From the NCBI GenBank assembly GCA_938009335.1, contig CALLHT010000179.1, forward strand, positions 1-9,872: a stretch of DNA of 9,872 bases, given 5' to 3'. Within the stretch, counting starts at the first letter, position 1. Each line of letters begins with the position of its first letter. The notes under the pieces are model-generated. The model did no database searches, was not told the DNA's origin, and was given only the letters and a program-made list of their open reading frames with translations. This document shows, one piece after another, positions 1-5,832 of the stretch. The DNA comes from an uncultured Rhizobiaceae group bacterium (GTDB taxonomy: Bacteria > Pseudomonadota > Alphaproteobacteria > Rhizobiales > Rhizobiaceae). The translations under genes and the position numbers were made by a program.

Positions 1-632
1 CCTGTCACCTCAATGTTTTCTGTTTGCGTTGTTTCTTCTTCAACACAGTTTTGCCAAGCGCAAATGCCATCAGTTTTACTGTAAATAGCTGTCGTGGGCA
101 CATCGGGCGTCTTGGCGATCTCACCGCCCATATGACGATCCCGGTCGTCGACCTTGTGACCGCTGGCCATTTGGTAAAGTTTCCAAGCATTGGTGTGACG
201 CGGATCACCCGTAAATGGGCTTCCCAGTGTTATCACCTGACGTACTTTGTCTGGCATCATTTTGGCAAGCTGACGCGCATAAATCCCGCCTAGGCTCCAA
301 CCCACAATGCTGACCTTACGACCATATTTCTCGTAGAGCTCTTCTACGCGGCCAATCAAACCTTCTTCAACACCCGGCAATGGTCCGAAGTTGCGGCCCA
401 TGTCCCAGCCGTAAGTTGGATAGCCAACCAAGTTTAGGAATGCGCGTAGCGCGATCGTAGAGTTATCTGTTGTAACAAAACCTGGCAGGACCAAAACTGG
501 CTGCTTATCGCCTTTTGGCGATAACAAAGCCAATGATGGTAATGCAGCAGCAAATCCAACCAATTCAGGAATTGCGCGAAGTTCCATAAGTAACAGGCCG
601 CGCCCCGGCGCTGCAGTAGCAGTTTCAGCCAT
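1..632 (-). CDS. alpha/beta hydrolase (lipase/esterase-like), 3' end cut off by the window
   Basis: The first 210 residues are present and the gene runs off the left edge. The start ATG at 632-630 follows a good ribosome site (GGAGG at 643-639), and an in-frame stop lies upstream before any other ATG. Seen in the protein: a hydrophobic stretch at about residues 24-37 (LVGFAAALPSLALL); VLVLPGF at 46-52, typical of the first core strand and oxyanion region; the nucleophile elbow GWSLGG with Ser113; GSPFTG at 137-142, common in lipases; and YSKTDGI with the probable acid Asp188. The catalytic His is expected beyond the edge. The family cleaves carboxylic esters; the substrate here is unknown. 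The gene lies downstream of a WS/DGAT gene on the same strand and shares an operator-like motif with that gene's promoter, so action on stored esters or acyl-lipids is a reasonable inference. No cleavable signal peptide is evident. Confidence 0.85.
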   Translation of the reverse strand, partial: MAETATAAPGRGLLLMELRAIPELVGFAAALPSLALLSPKGDKQPVLVLPGFVTTDNSTIALRAFLNLVGYPTYGWDMGRNFGPLPGVEEGLIGRVEELYEKYGRKVSIVGWSLGGIYARQLAKMMPDKVRQVITLGSPFTGDPRHTNAWKLYQMASGHKVDDRDRHMGGEIAKTPDVPTTAIYSKTDGICAWQNCVEEETTQTENIEVT

Positions 633-681
633 TTTCAACCTCCAAGCGGGGTGTAACCCCTGAGAACCCAACGTTACTCAT
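625..681 (-). other. possible 18-residue leader peptide ORF overlapping the hydrolase start
   Basis: An ATG at 681-679 lies 11 nt after a purine-rich ribosome-binding stretch (GGAGGAGGAA, 701-692). It opens an 18-codon frame, MSNVGFSGVTPRLEVENG, whose TGA (627-625) overlaps the first codons of the hydrolase (ATGGCTGA). This arrangement is what translational coupling looks like. The hydrolase also has its own Shine-Dalgarno inside this small frame. No family is recognised, and the frame may be chance. Confidence 0.3.
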
Positions 682-708
682 GCAACGCTGATTCCTCCTC
701 CACTTCTA

Positions 709-736
709 AATATAAGCGGAAAATCCTAAGAATCAA
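709..736 (-). promoter_or_regulatory. predicted sigma-70-type promoter for the hydrolase gene
   Basis: Reading the minus strand, TTGATT (736-731), a 16-base spacer and TATATT (714-709) form a good housekeeping promoter. It would start transcription at about 700, some 70 nt before the hydrolase ATG. The palindromic element at 742-757 sits directly upstream of the -35 box. Confidence 0.5.
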
Positions 737-741
737 AAACT

Positions 742-757
742 TTGACGGGAACGTAAG
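742..757. promoter_or_regulatory. operator-like palindrome, copy 1 (hydrolase promoter)
   Basis: TTGACGGGAACGTAAG matches the element at 2305-2320 at 13 of 16 positions, and the match extends by three more bases on the left (ACT). It is a degenerate dyad of TTGACGT/ACGTAAA halves separated by two bases. It lies just upstream of the predicted -35 box of the hydrolase promoter, a position suited to an activator or to a repressor that blocks polymerase. The same bases partly overlap the left arm of the hairpin at 755-774. Confidence 0.5.
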
Positions 758-774
758 CGGCAAAGATGCCGCTT
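755..774 (-). terminator. possible hairpin terminator downstream of the WS/DGAT gene
   Basis: AAGCGGC (755-761) and GCCGCTT (768-774) pair as a 7-bp stem with a 6-base loop, about 55 nt past the WS/DGAT stop. No clear T-run follows on the minus strand, so this is at best a weak terminator. A second short stem (AAGTT-rich palindrome, 800-817) lies nearer the stop codon. The hydrolase has its own promoter just beyond, which fits separate transcription units. Confidence 0.3.
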
Positions 775-799
775 TGGTCAATACCCGTTACTTTACAAT

Positions 800-817
800 A
801 AGTTAGACGTCCAACTT
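800..817. repeat. 18-bp near-perfect palindrome after the WS/DGAT stop
   Basis: AAGTTAGACGTCCAACTT is self-complementary except for one central-arm pair, which becomes a G-U wobble in minus-strand RNA (7-bp stem, ACGU loop). It lies 9 nt after the WS/DGAT stop codon, where it could act as a 3' RNA hairpin. On the plus strand it is followed by six Ts, but no plus-strand gene leads into it. Confidence 0.35.
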
Positions 818-826
818 TTTTGCGGA

Positions 827-2257
827 TTATTTGCCATCGCCATCATTGTCATTCGCTTTTGGCAATACTGCAGCCTTTAGTTCCTCAAATGACTGAACCA
901 ACAGATCCCCCAAATGACCAATATCCGGCACCGAAGCATGATCCGCTGTCAGGCCAAAGTCCAACCGATCAAGATAACTTTGTACGGTGAGATTTAGACC
1001 AATGCCATGGATTGGAATCGAGACCGGATAAAGCGACACAAGCTTAGCGCCGGCACAAAACATCGGGAATGGCGGTCCGGCAGTATTAGAAATTGTAACG
1101 TTTACAGCGTTCGGTAAAAGGTTTGCCAGACCGGATTTGCCGTACATGCTCATCATGGTGGGGAGCAACGTTGGCGCGCCAATCAGCGTGAAGTCCTTTG
1201 GTGAAATATCCTGAACGCTGCCCGCTATGGTCTTTGACGTTCCGGTTTGCTGATGAATTTTCTCCAGACGCTTGAGCGGATCGGAATAGTTGGTCGCCAG
1301 CGGGCAATTCATTCCAAAGACCTGATTGTTACTGGAAGAATTGCCGGAATTTCGAGTTGAAATCGGAACAAATGCGGTCAACGAAGCATCAGGCAATTGA
1401 TGTTTCCCGTTCAAATAATTTCGAAGCGCACCGCTGCAGATGGCCATCACGACGTCATTTACTTTGGTGCCTGTCGCCTTTCCGATTGCCTTAACATCCA
1501 TCAATGAAATGGTCCGCGCGCAATAAGAACGCTTTTGACCAATCGAGCCATTAAACGGCGTCTTCGGTGCCATAAATTGAGGTAGACCGAGTTTGCCAGT
1601 CGCAGCCGTTGACGCAAGGTTCGCCAATTGCCCAAAGGCTTGAGGAATAGCCTCCATCACCGCCAAATTTTGACGAACCATATTGGTCGCCATGTCATGC
1701 ATTCCAAGAATGGCGCGTTCGGGTTTTGTCGGTACACGTTTCTTTGGCTTAGGTTCGGGAGCAGGCACTTCTCTCGGCACAGGTCCAAGATCAAATAGAG
1801 CTTGAGTGATTTCCATCCCTGCCCCACCGTCGACAAGCGCATGATGGACCTTCGAATAAATCGCGACTTGATTTTTCTTCAATCCTTCAATGACAGTGAA
1901 CTGCCAAAGCGGTTTCTTGAGATCAAGTGGCTGAGAATGAAGATCAGCAACCAGTTCCTCTAGTTTTTCAAACGAAGCGGTTTTTGGTAGTTTGACAGAC
2001 TTGATGTGGTGATCGAAATCCAAAGGGCCAGCATCAACCCACCCTGGATGATCAAGTTCAAAGACGGTTTTTGCCAGTTTAACGTTGAAAATCGAAACGA
2101 GGTGGACGCGGTTTTTGAAGAATTCAGTGAAGTGGTCACGAAAGCTACCTTTGAACCCTTCAGGCAACTCGTAAATATTGAACCCGGCCACATGCATCGG
2201 CGTTTCAGGTGTTTCCATATAAAGAAACGAGGCATCAATACCGCTGAGTTGTTTCAT
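827..2257 (-). CDS. wax ester synthase/diacylglycerol acyltransferase (WS/DGAT)
   Basis: This 476-residue bifunctional acyltransferase joins acyl-CoA to fatty alcohols or diacylglycerol, giving wax esters or triacylglycerol, at the inner face of the membrane. The start is placed at ATG 2257 because AGGAG (2269-2265) stands 7 nt upstream and the protein then begins MKQLSGIDASFLYMETP, the usual N-terminus. An in-frame ATG at 2290 lacks such a site. Seen: PLDLKKPLW at 110-118; the catalytic HHALVDG (His138, His139, Asp143, Gly144); NDVV at 267-270; and the C-terminal domain with VTISNTAGP near 387-395. The length matches the family (about 450-480). There is a Pro/Lys-rich linker near 159-179. 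The C-terminus is Asp/Lys-rich (NDNDGDGK). It is divergent from phaC and shares the intervening control region with it. Wax ester and TAG activity cannot be told apart from the sequence. Confidence 0.93.
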   Translation of the reverse strand: MKQLSGIDASFLYMETPETPMHVAGFNIYELPEGFKGSFRDHFTEFFKNRVHLVSIFNVKLAKTVFELDHPGWVDAGPLDFDHHIKSVKLPKTASFEKLEELVADLHSQPLDLKKPLWQFTVIEGLKKNQVAIYSKVHHALVDGGAGMEITQALFDLGPVPREVPAPEPKPKKRVPTKPERAILGMHDMATNMVRQNLAVMEAIPQAFGQLANLASTAATGKLGLPQFMAPKTPFNGSIGQKRSYCARTISLMDVKAIGKATGTKVNDVVMAICSGALRNYLNGKHQLPDASLTAFVPISTRNSGNSSSNNQVFGMNCPLATNYSDPLKRLEKIHQQTGTSKTIAGSVQDISPKDFTLIGAPTLLPTMMSMYGKSGLANLLPNAVNVTISNTAGPPFPMFCAGAKLVSLYPVSIPIHGIGLNLTVQSYLDRLDFGLTADHASVPDIGHLGDLLVQSFEELKAAVLPKANDNDGDGK

Positions 2258-2304
2258 GATCCGACTCCTAGTTAATTTTACACAAAACAATAACGCATAT
2301 TACT

Positions 2305-2320
2305 TTGACGTAAACGTAAA
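2305..2320. promoter_or_regulatory. operator-like palindrome, copy 2 (divergent WS/DGAT-phaC region)
   Basis: TTGACGT-AA-ACGTAAA is a near-perfect 16-bp dyad lying 48-63 nt before the WS/DGAT ATG and overlapping the predicted phaC promoter. From memory it resembles the ACGT-N2-ACGT operators of the MerR-family regulator LiuR, which controls leucine/isovalerate and acyl-CoA catabolism in many proteobacteria. That assignment is tentative and no regulator gene of that type is in the window. Confidence 0.55.
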
Positions 2321-2332
2321 TTATGTTATGCT
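2305..2332 (+). promoter_or_regulatory. predicted promoter for phaC
   Basis: TTGACG (2305-2310), a 16-base spacer and TATGCT (2327-2332) preceded by an extended -10 TG (2324-2325) form a plausible sigma-70 promoter. The palindrome occupies the -35 box and most of the spacer, so its binding protein would directly control this promoter. The predicted 5' untranslated leader is long, about 165 nt to the phaC start. Confidence 0.45.
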
Positions 2333-2507
2333 TATGCAGAATTATATCAGAGTTTGCAATCACTCGTAGGATGGTTGAAACTCGCAACGACACAATATCT
2401 AGCCGCTAACATGGCAAGGAATGGTATCAAGAGTCCATATATGCCGATGATTATTCGGATTTTGGGTAAACTGTCAAAATTGGAATATGCATGAACAGGA
2501 ACTGATG

Positions 2508-4205
2508 ATGGCGAGTAAAAACAAGAACGCTGAAGACATTGCAAAAAGCGCCGCGGAGAACACACTAGCGCTCAATCCTCTGGTAGGTGTCCGCAGCCAG
2601 GATTTTGTTGCCGCAAGTACGAATGTGATGCGTGCTATGATGGCGCAACCGGCAGTACTTGCTCAGGAATGGATGTCCTTTGCTTCTGAATTTAGCAAAA
2701 TCGTTACAAATAGTTCCGACGTAGAGCCATCCCCAAAGGACAGACGATTTGCTGACACTGCCTGGAAGAACAACAACATAAGCAAGGCAATGATGCAGTC
2801 TTATATCGCATGGAGCGATACGGTTATGAGCACGGTTGAAAAACTTGACCTGCCAGATCGCGATGCTGCCCGTGCTCGCCTTGTGACATCACTGTTTGTC
2901 GACGCGATGGCGCCTTCCAATAACTTCTTTGCCAATCCAGCGGCGATGAAAACACTCTATGAAACCGGCGGTAAAAGCGCTGTGAATGGGGTCAAGAACC
3001 TCGTAACAGATTTGGTGAAGAACGGTGGACTGCCCTCCTCTGTTGATGAATCAAAGTTTGAGGTCGGAAAAAACATAGCGGTAACCCCCGGCAATGTGGT
3101 GTTTCAGAATGAGGTCATTGAGCTTGTGCACTACACCGCAAACACCGATAAAGTTTACAAGCGCCCGTTGTTGATCGTCCCACCGCAGATCAACAAATAT
3201 TATTCCGTCGATCTCTCGCCGGGCAAAAGCATGATTGAATTTCTGCTGGCGAACGGTATTCAGCCCTATTGCGTGAGCTGGCGTAATCCGACTGCCGAGC
3301 ATAAGGATTGGGATTTCCAAACCTATATTGAGGCTCTGGATGAAGCATGTGATGCAACTTTGGAGATCACGGGCGCTGACTCGGTTAACATAATGGGATC
3401 CTGCTCAGGCGGTATAACGCTTTCTGCTTACTTGGGCTGGCTAGCAGATCAGGACAAAAGCAAAAAGATCAATGCAGCAATTCTGGCTGTTTGCGTTTTA
3501 GATACGATGCAAAAATCAGACAATGATATGGCGGCACTCGTGACACCGGAAACCGTGATGGCTGCAAAGCAGCTCTCGAAAACTCGCGGGGTATTGGACG
3601 GTCAGGAAATGGCAAAGATGTTTGCGTGGATGCGTCCGAACGATTTGATCTGGAATTATTGGATCAACAACTATCTTCTTGGAAATGCGCCACCTGCATT
3701 TGATGTCTTGTACTGGAACGCCGATACAACACGTCTTCCAGCCGGGCTGCATTCTGACTTCCTGGACATGATTTTCACAAATCCGTTTATGAATCCGGGT
3801 GTCTTATCCATCGGCGGCCATCCGATTGATATGACAAAGGTTAAACATGAAACTTATGTGATTGCAGGGACAACAGACCATATCACGCCTTGGCATGCTG
3901 TTTATCAAACAGCCCGCCTGTTTGGACCAAAGACGACGTTCATATTGTCGAACTCTGGCCATCTTCAAAGTCTGCTTAATCCTCCTGGCAATCCAAAGTC
4001 ATGGTACATGAAAGCGCCTGCGAAGGCGGATGACGGTGATGCTTGGTCAGAAACTGCCCAAAAACATGAGGGCACATGGTGGCTTGATTGGGCGGATTTT
4101 TTGAAGAAAAAATCGGGTTCAGAAGTCAGTGCGCCAAAAGAAGCAGGCAGTAAGAAACACCCGGTACTGGGGCCAGCTCCGGGAACATATGTCTTCGAGG
4201 CTTAA
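2508..4205 (+). CDS. phaC: polyhydroxyalkanoate synthase, class II (medium-chain-length) type
   Basis: This enzyme polymerises (R)-3-hydroxyacyl-CoA into PHA at the granule surface. The start is set at ATG 2508 (565 residues) because AGGA lies 7 nt upstream; ATGs at 2505 and 2487 are alternatives. Seen: the lipase-like box GSCSGG with catalytic Cys299; Asp457 in GTTDHITPW; and His485 in SNSGHLQSLLNPPGN. Segments such as ETGGKS, PPQINKYYSVDLSP, SWRNPT, RGVLDGQEMAKMFAWMRPND and the ending APGTYV match Pseudomonas class II synthases rather than class I (C. necator) enzymes, whose box is usually GxCxGG with different flanks. The length also fits class II (about 560). It stands first in a phaC-phaZ-phaR cluster, 38 nt before phaZ. 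Two residues at positions studied for substrate range (Asp132, Cys329) differ from the usual class II Glu and Ser. Class II origin is inferred from remembered family sequences. Confidence 0.93.
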   Translation: MASKNKNAEDIAKSAAENTLALNPLVGVRSQDFVAASTNVMRAMMAQPAVLAQEWMSFASEFSKIVTNSSDVEPSPKDRRFADTAWKNNNISKAMMQSYIAWSDTVMSTVEKLDLPDRDAARARLVTSLFVDAMAPSNNFFANPAAMKTLYETGGKSAVNGVKNLVTDLVKNGGLPSSVDESKFEVGKNIAVTPGNVVFQNEVIELVHYTANTDKVYKRPLLIVPPQINKYYSVDLSPGKSMIEFLLANGIQPYCVSWRNPTAEHKDWDFQTYIEALDEACDATLEITGADSVNIMGSCSGGITLSAYLGWLADQDKSKKINAAILAVCVLDTMQKSDNDMAALVTPETVMAAKQLSKTRGVLDGQEMAKMFAWMRPNDLIWNYWINNYLLGNAPPAFDVLYWNADTTRLPAGLHSDFLDMIFTNPFMNPGVLSIGGHPIDMTKVKHETYVIAGTTDHITPWHAVYQTARLFGPKTTFILSNSGHLQSLLNPPGNPKSWYMKAPAKADDGDAWSETAQKHEGTWWLDWADFLKKKSGSEVSAPKEAGSKKHPVLGPAPGTYVFEA

Positions 4206-4243
4206 TACTCGAGTGCAAAAAACTTAAGGGTGATGGGGCAGAG

Positions 4244-5083
4244 ATGAACAATACAGCAGAAGATATCATGAATTGCGATATTGAAAGCGATATCGAAATT
4301 CGGATGATTGATGTATCTGGACAATTGCTAAAAGTGGCGATCAAGACCGGACCAGACGATACTCCACCACTGCTGATGTTCAATGGCATCGGCGCAAATC
4401 TTGAACTCGCTTTTCCATTTCTGGAAGAACTTAAAGGTCGTGGCGCAGTTATTTTTGATATTCCAGGCGTAGGCGGCTCGCCAATGCCTGCGCTGCCATA
4501 CCGCCCTTCAGTACTCGCTCGGATGGCTAAAAATCTCTGCTATATCCTAGGCTATGAACAAGTGGATGTTTCAGGCGTCTCATGGGGCGGTGGACTGGCT
4601 CAACAATTTGCACACCAATATCCGAAAATGTGCCGCAAGCTAATCTTGGCGGCAACCTCTGCTGGTTGGGTGATGATACCGGGAAATCCAAGCGTTTTAT
4701 CAAAAATGACGAACATAAAGCGCTACACAGATAAGGGCTATATGCGTTCGATAGCTGCTGAAATTTATGGCGGCGATTTTCGAAACGATGAAACGCTGAT
4801 CAATATTCACGCAGACGGAATGCGACCGGCTTCCAATGCGGGCTATGTCCTTCAATTGTTGGCAATGGTTGGCTGGACGAGTGCCCATTGGTTATGGTCG
4901 ATAAAGCAACCCACGCTGGTTATGTCCGGCACAGACGACCCTTTGATCCCGGTTGCAAATGCAAACTTTCTCGCAACAATGATCCCAGATGCTAAATTGG
5001 AACTCATCGATAATGGGCACCTGTTTTTAGTCACACGTCCCAAAGACAGTGCCAGAATGATCGAAGAGTTTCTTGATGCTTGA
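4244..5083 (+). CDS. phaZ: intracellular medium-chain-length PHA depolymerase
   Basis: This 279-residue alpha/beta hydrolase releases 3-hydroxy acids from stored PHA inside the cell. Seen: LLMFNGIGANLEL at 43-55; FDIPGVGGS at 71-79; the nucleophile elbow GVSWGG with Ser113; LILAATSAG at 133-141; Asp232 in GTDDPLIP; and His259 in DNGHLFLVTR. The spacing of this Ser-Asp-His triad equals that of the Pseudomonas putida enzyme (Ser102, Asp221, His248), with a constant offset of 11 caused by a longer N-terminus. If translation instead starts at the in-frame ATG at 4268, most of that extension disappears. The ribosome site is purine-rich but not canonical (GGGGCAGAG). It follows phaC by 38 nt and overlaps phaR by 8 nt, so it is very likely cotranscribed. 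There is no signal peptide, consistent with granule turnover. Confidence 0.93.
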   Translation: MNNTAEDIMNCDIESDIEIRMIDVSGQLLKVAIKTGPDDTPPLLMFNGIGANLELAFPFLEELKGRGAVIFDIPGVGGSPMPALPYRPSVLARMAKNLCYILGYEQVDVSGVSWGGGLAQQFAHQYPKMCRKLILAATSAGWVMIPGNPSVLSKMTNIKRYTDKGYMRSIAAEIYGGDFRNDETLINIHADGMRPASNAGYVLQLLAMVGWTSAHWLWSIKQPTLVMSGTDDPLIPVANANFLATMIPDAKLELIDNGHLFLVTRPKDSARMIEEFLDA

Positions 5084-5729
5084 CGGTGACAAAAGCGCGC
5101 TTGAACACATGACAAAAGATCAAGACCGAAAAACGTTGAATATCAGTCGATATTCCAGTCGCAGATTGTACAACACCGGCGCGGGTGAATATGTAACCGT
5201 TGATGAACTTGCCAAATATATCCGCGCTGGTCATGATATCAAAGTCACAGATAAAAAATCAGGTCAGGACATAACAGGGCAGATTTTGCTGCAGATCATC
5301 GCGGACCAAGAAGCTGAAGATGGAAGCGGCCTGCCGACAAATGTACTGACAGAGATCGTTCGACATTATTCATCTGAAGCCAAAGACCTTATGCCGAAAT
5401 TCCTATCGGAGTCGTTTGACCGGTTGAAAGATCACCGAAGAAAAATCTCCGGTACTTTGCTTGAGCAAATGGCAAACCCGCTTGATCCTAAAAAAGCAAT
5501 GAACAGTTTGGAAGCTTGGCGAGATGCCCAAACCGATATCGTAAACTCGGTTGTCTCTGCGTGGTTGCCGAAAGGTTCTAAAACTAGGGACGCAGAAATT
5601 GAAACTCAGTCAACCATCCATGAGAGCAAAGAAAGCGACGAAGATACTGCAATGCAGCAAGAGCTCGATTTGCTGAAACAGCAAATGGCTGAGATGCAAA
5701 GCACGCTTGAAGCCCTGCACAAAAAGTAA
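5076..5729 (+). CDS. phaR: PHA/PHB accumulation regulator PhaR
   Basis: This 217-residue DNA-binding regulator is of the family that represses phasin and other granule genes and is released when it binds nascent polymer. Seen: the N-terminal DNA-binding domain at about residues 22-76 (ISRYSSRRLYNT, YVTVDELAKYIRAG, DITGQILLQIIADQE), the diagnostic signature of the family. A helical middle region follows (about 88-160), then an acidic linker and a C-terminal coiled-coil-like segment (about 192-217, QELDLLKQQMAEMQSTLEAL). The start ATG at 5076 overlaps the end of phaZ (ATGCTTGA), implying translational coupling; a TTG at 5073 is an alternative. It should not be confused with the unrelated class IV synthase subunit also called PhaR. 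Pseudomonas mcl-PHA loci use PhaD and PhaF/PhaI instead, so this pairing is unusual. Confidence 0.9.
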   Translation: MLDGDKSALEHMTKDQDRKTLNISRYSSRRLYNTGAGEYVTVDELAKYIRAGHDIKVTDKKSGQDITGQILLQIIADQEAEDGSGLPTNVLTEIVRHYSSEAKDLMPKFLSESFDRLKDHRRKISGTLLEQMANPLDPKKAMNSLEAWRDAQTDIVNSVVSAWLPKGSKTRDAEIETQSTIHESKESDEDTAMQQELDLLKQQMAEMQSTLEALHKK

Positions 5730-5761
5730 TTGGCCGGACGCTAAAATTATCATCTGTGCGT

Positions 5762-5790
5762 TTGACATTCGTTGCCTTTTCCGCTGCACT
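5762..5790 (+). promoter_or_regulatory. candidate promoter for the P450 fusion gene
   Basis: TTGACA (5762-5767) is a consensus -35 box. The hexamer at 17-base spacing, TGCACT (5785-5790), is a weak -10 with three consensus matches and overlaps the left arm of an inverted repeat. A weak core promoter with an overlapping dyad suggests a regulated start, but read-through from phaR is also possible because no terminator is seen between the genes. Confidence 0.35.
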
Positions 5791-5812
5791 GTTCATTAGA
5801 GTGAAAGTGCAG
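5784..5812. promoter_or_regulatory. inverted repeat upstream of the P450 gene, candidate operator
   Basis: CTGCACT (5784-5790) and AGTGCAG (5806-5812) are perfect 7-bp inverted arms separated by 15 bases, so their centres are about two helical turns apart. They overlap the candidate -10 region and end 20 nt before the P450 ATG. PhaR proteins are known to favour TGC/GCA-rich dyads, and phaR is the preceding gene, so PhaR is one candidate ligand; the arm spacing is wider than the sites I recall. Confidence 0.4.
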
Positions 5813-5832
5813 ATCGGAGCGGAACGCAGAGA

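Noticed and set aside
24..293. Plus-strand open frame of 89 codons at the left edge
   Set aside because: It is the antisense of the alpha/beta hydrolase, whose minus-strand frame has a clear family signature (GWSLGG, GSPF). The plus-strand translation shows no recognisable features.
648..660. GGGGT-GTA-ACCCC inverted repeat in the hydrolase leader
   Set aside because: It has a 5-bp stem with a 3-base loop only, lies within the small leader frame, and has no T-run; it is too short to call a regulatory element.
2258..2290. 11-residue N-terminal extension of WS/DGAT from the ATG at 2290
   Set aside because: It has no good ribosome site, would overlap the region before the real Shine-Dalgarno (2269-2265), and the family N-terminus begins at the MKQLSG-type start.
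2411..2494. 27-codon open frame (starting MARNGIKSPYM) in the phaC leader, ending at an ATGCATGA near the phaC start
   Set aside because: No ribosome-binding site precedes its ATG (GCCGCTAAC) and no family is recognisable. The overlap with an upstream phaC ATG is probably chance, since the better phaC start is at 2508.
4206..4243. Possible terminator or promoter between phaC and phaZ
   Set aside because: The 38-nt gap has no stem-loop or convincing promoter boxes; phaC and phaZ are best read as one operon.
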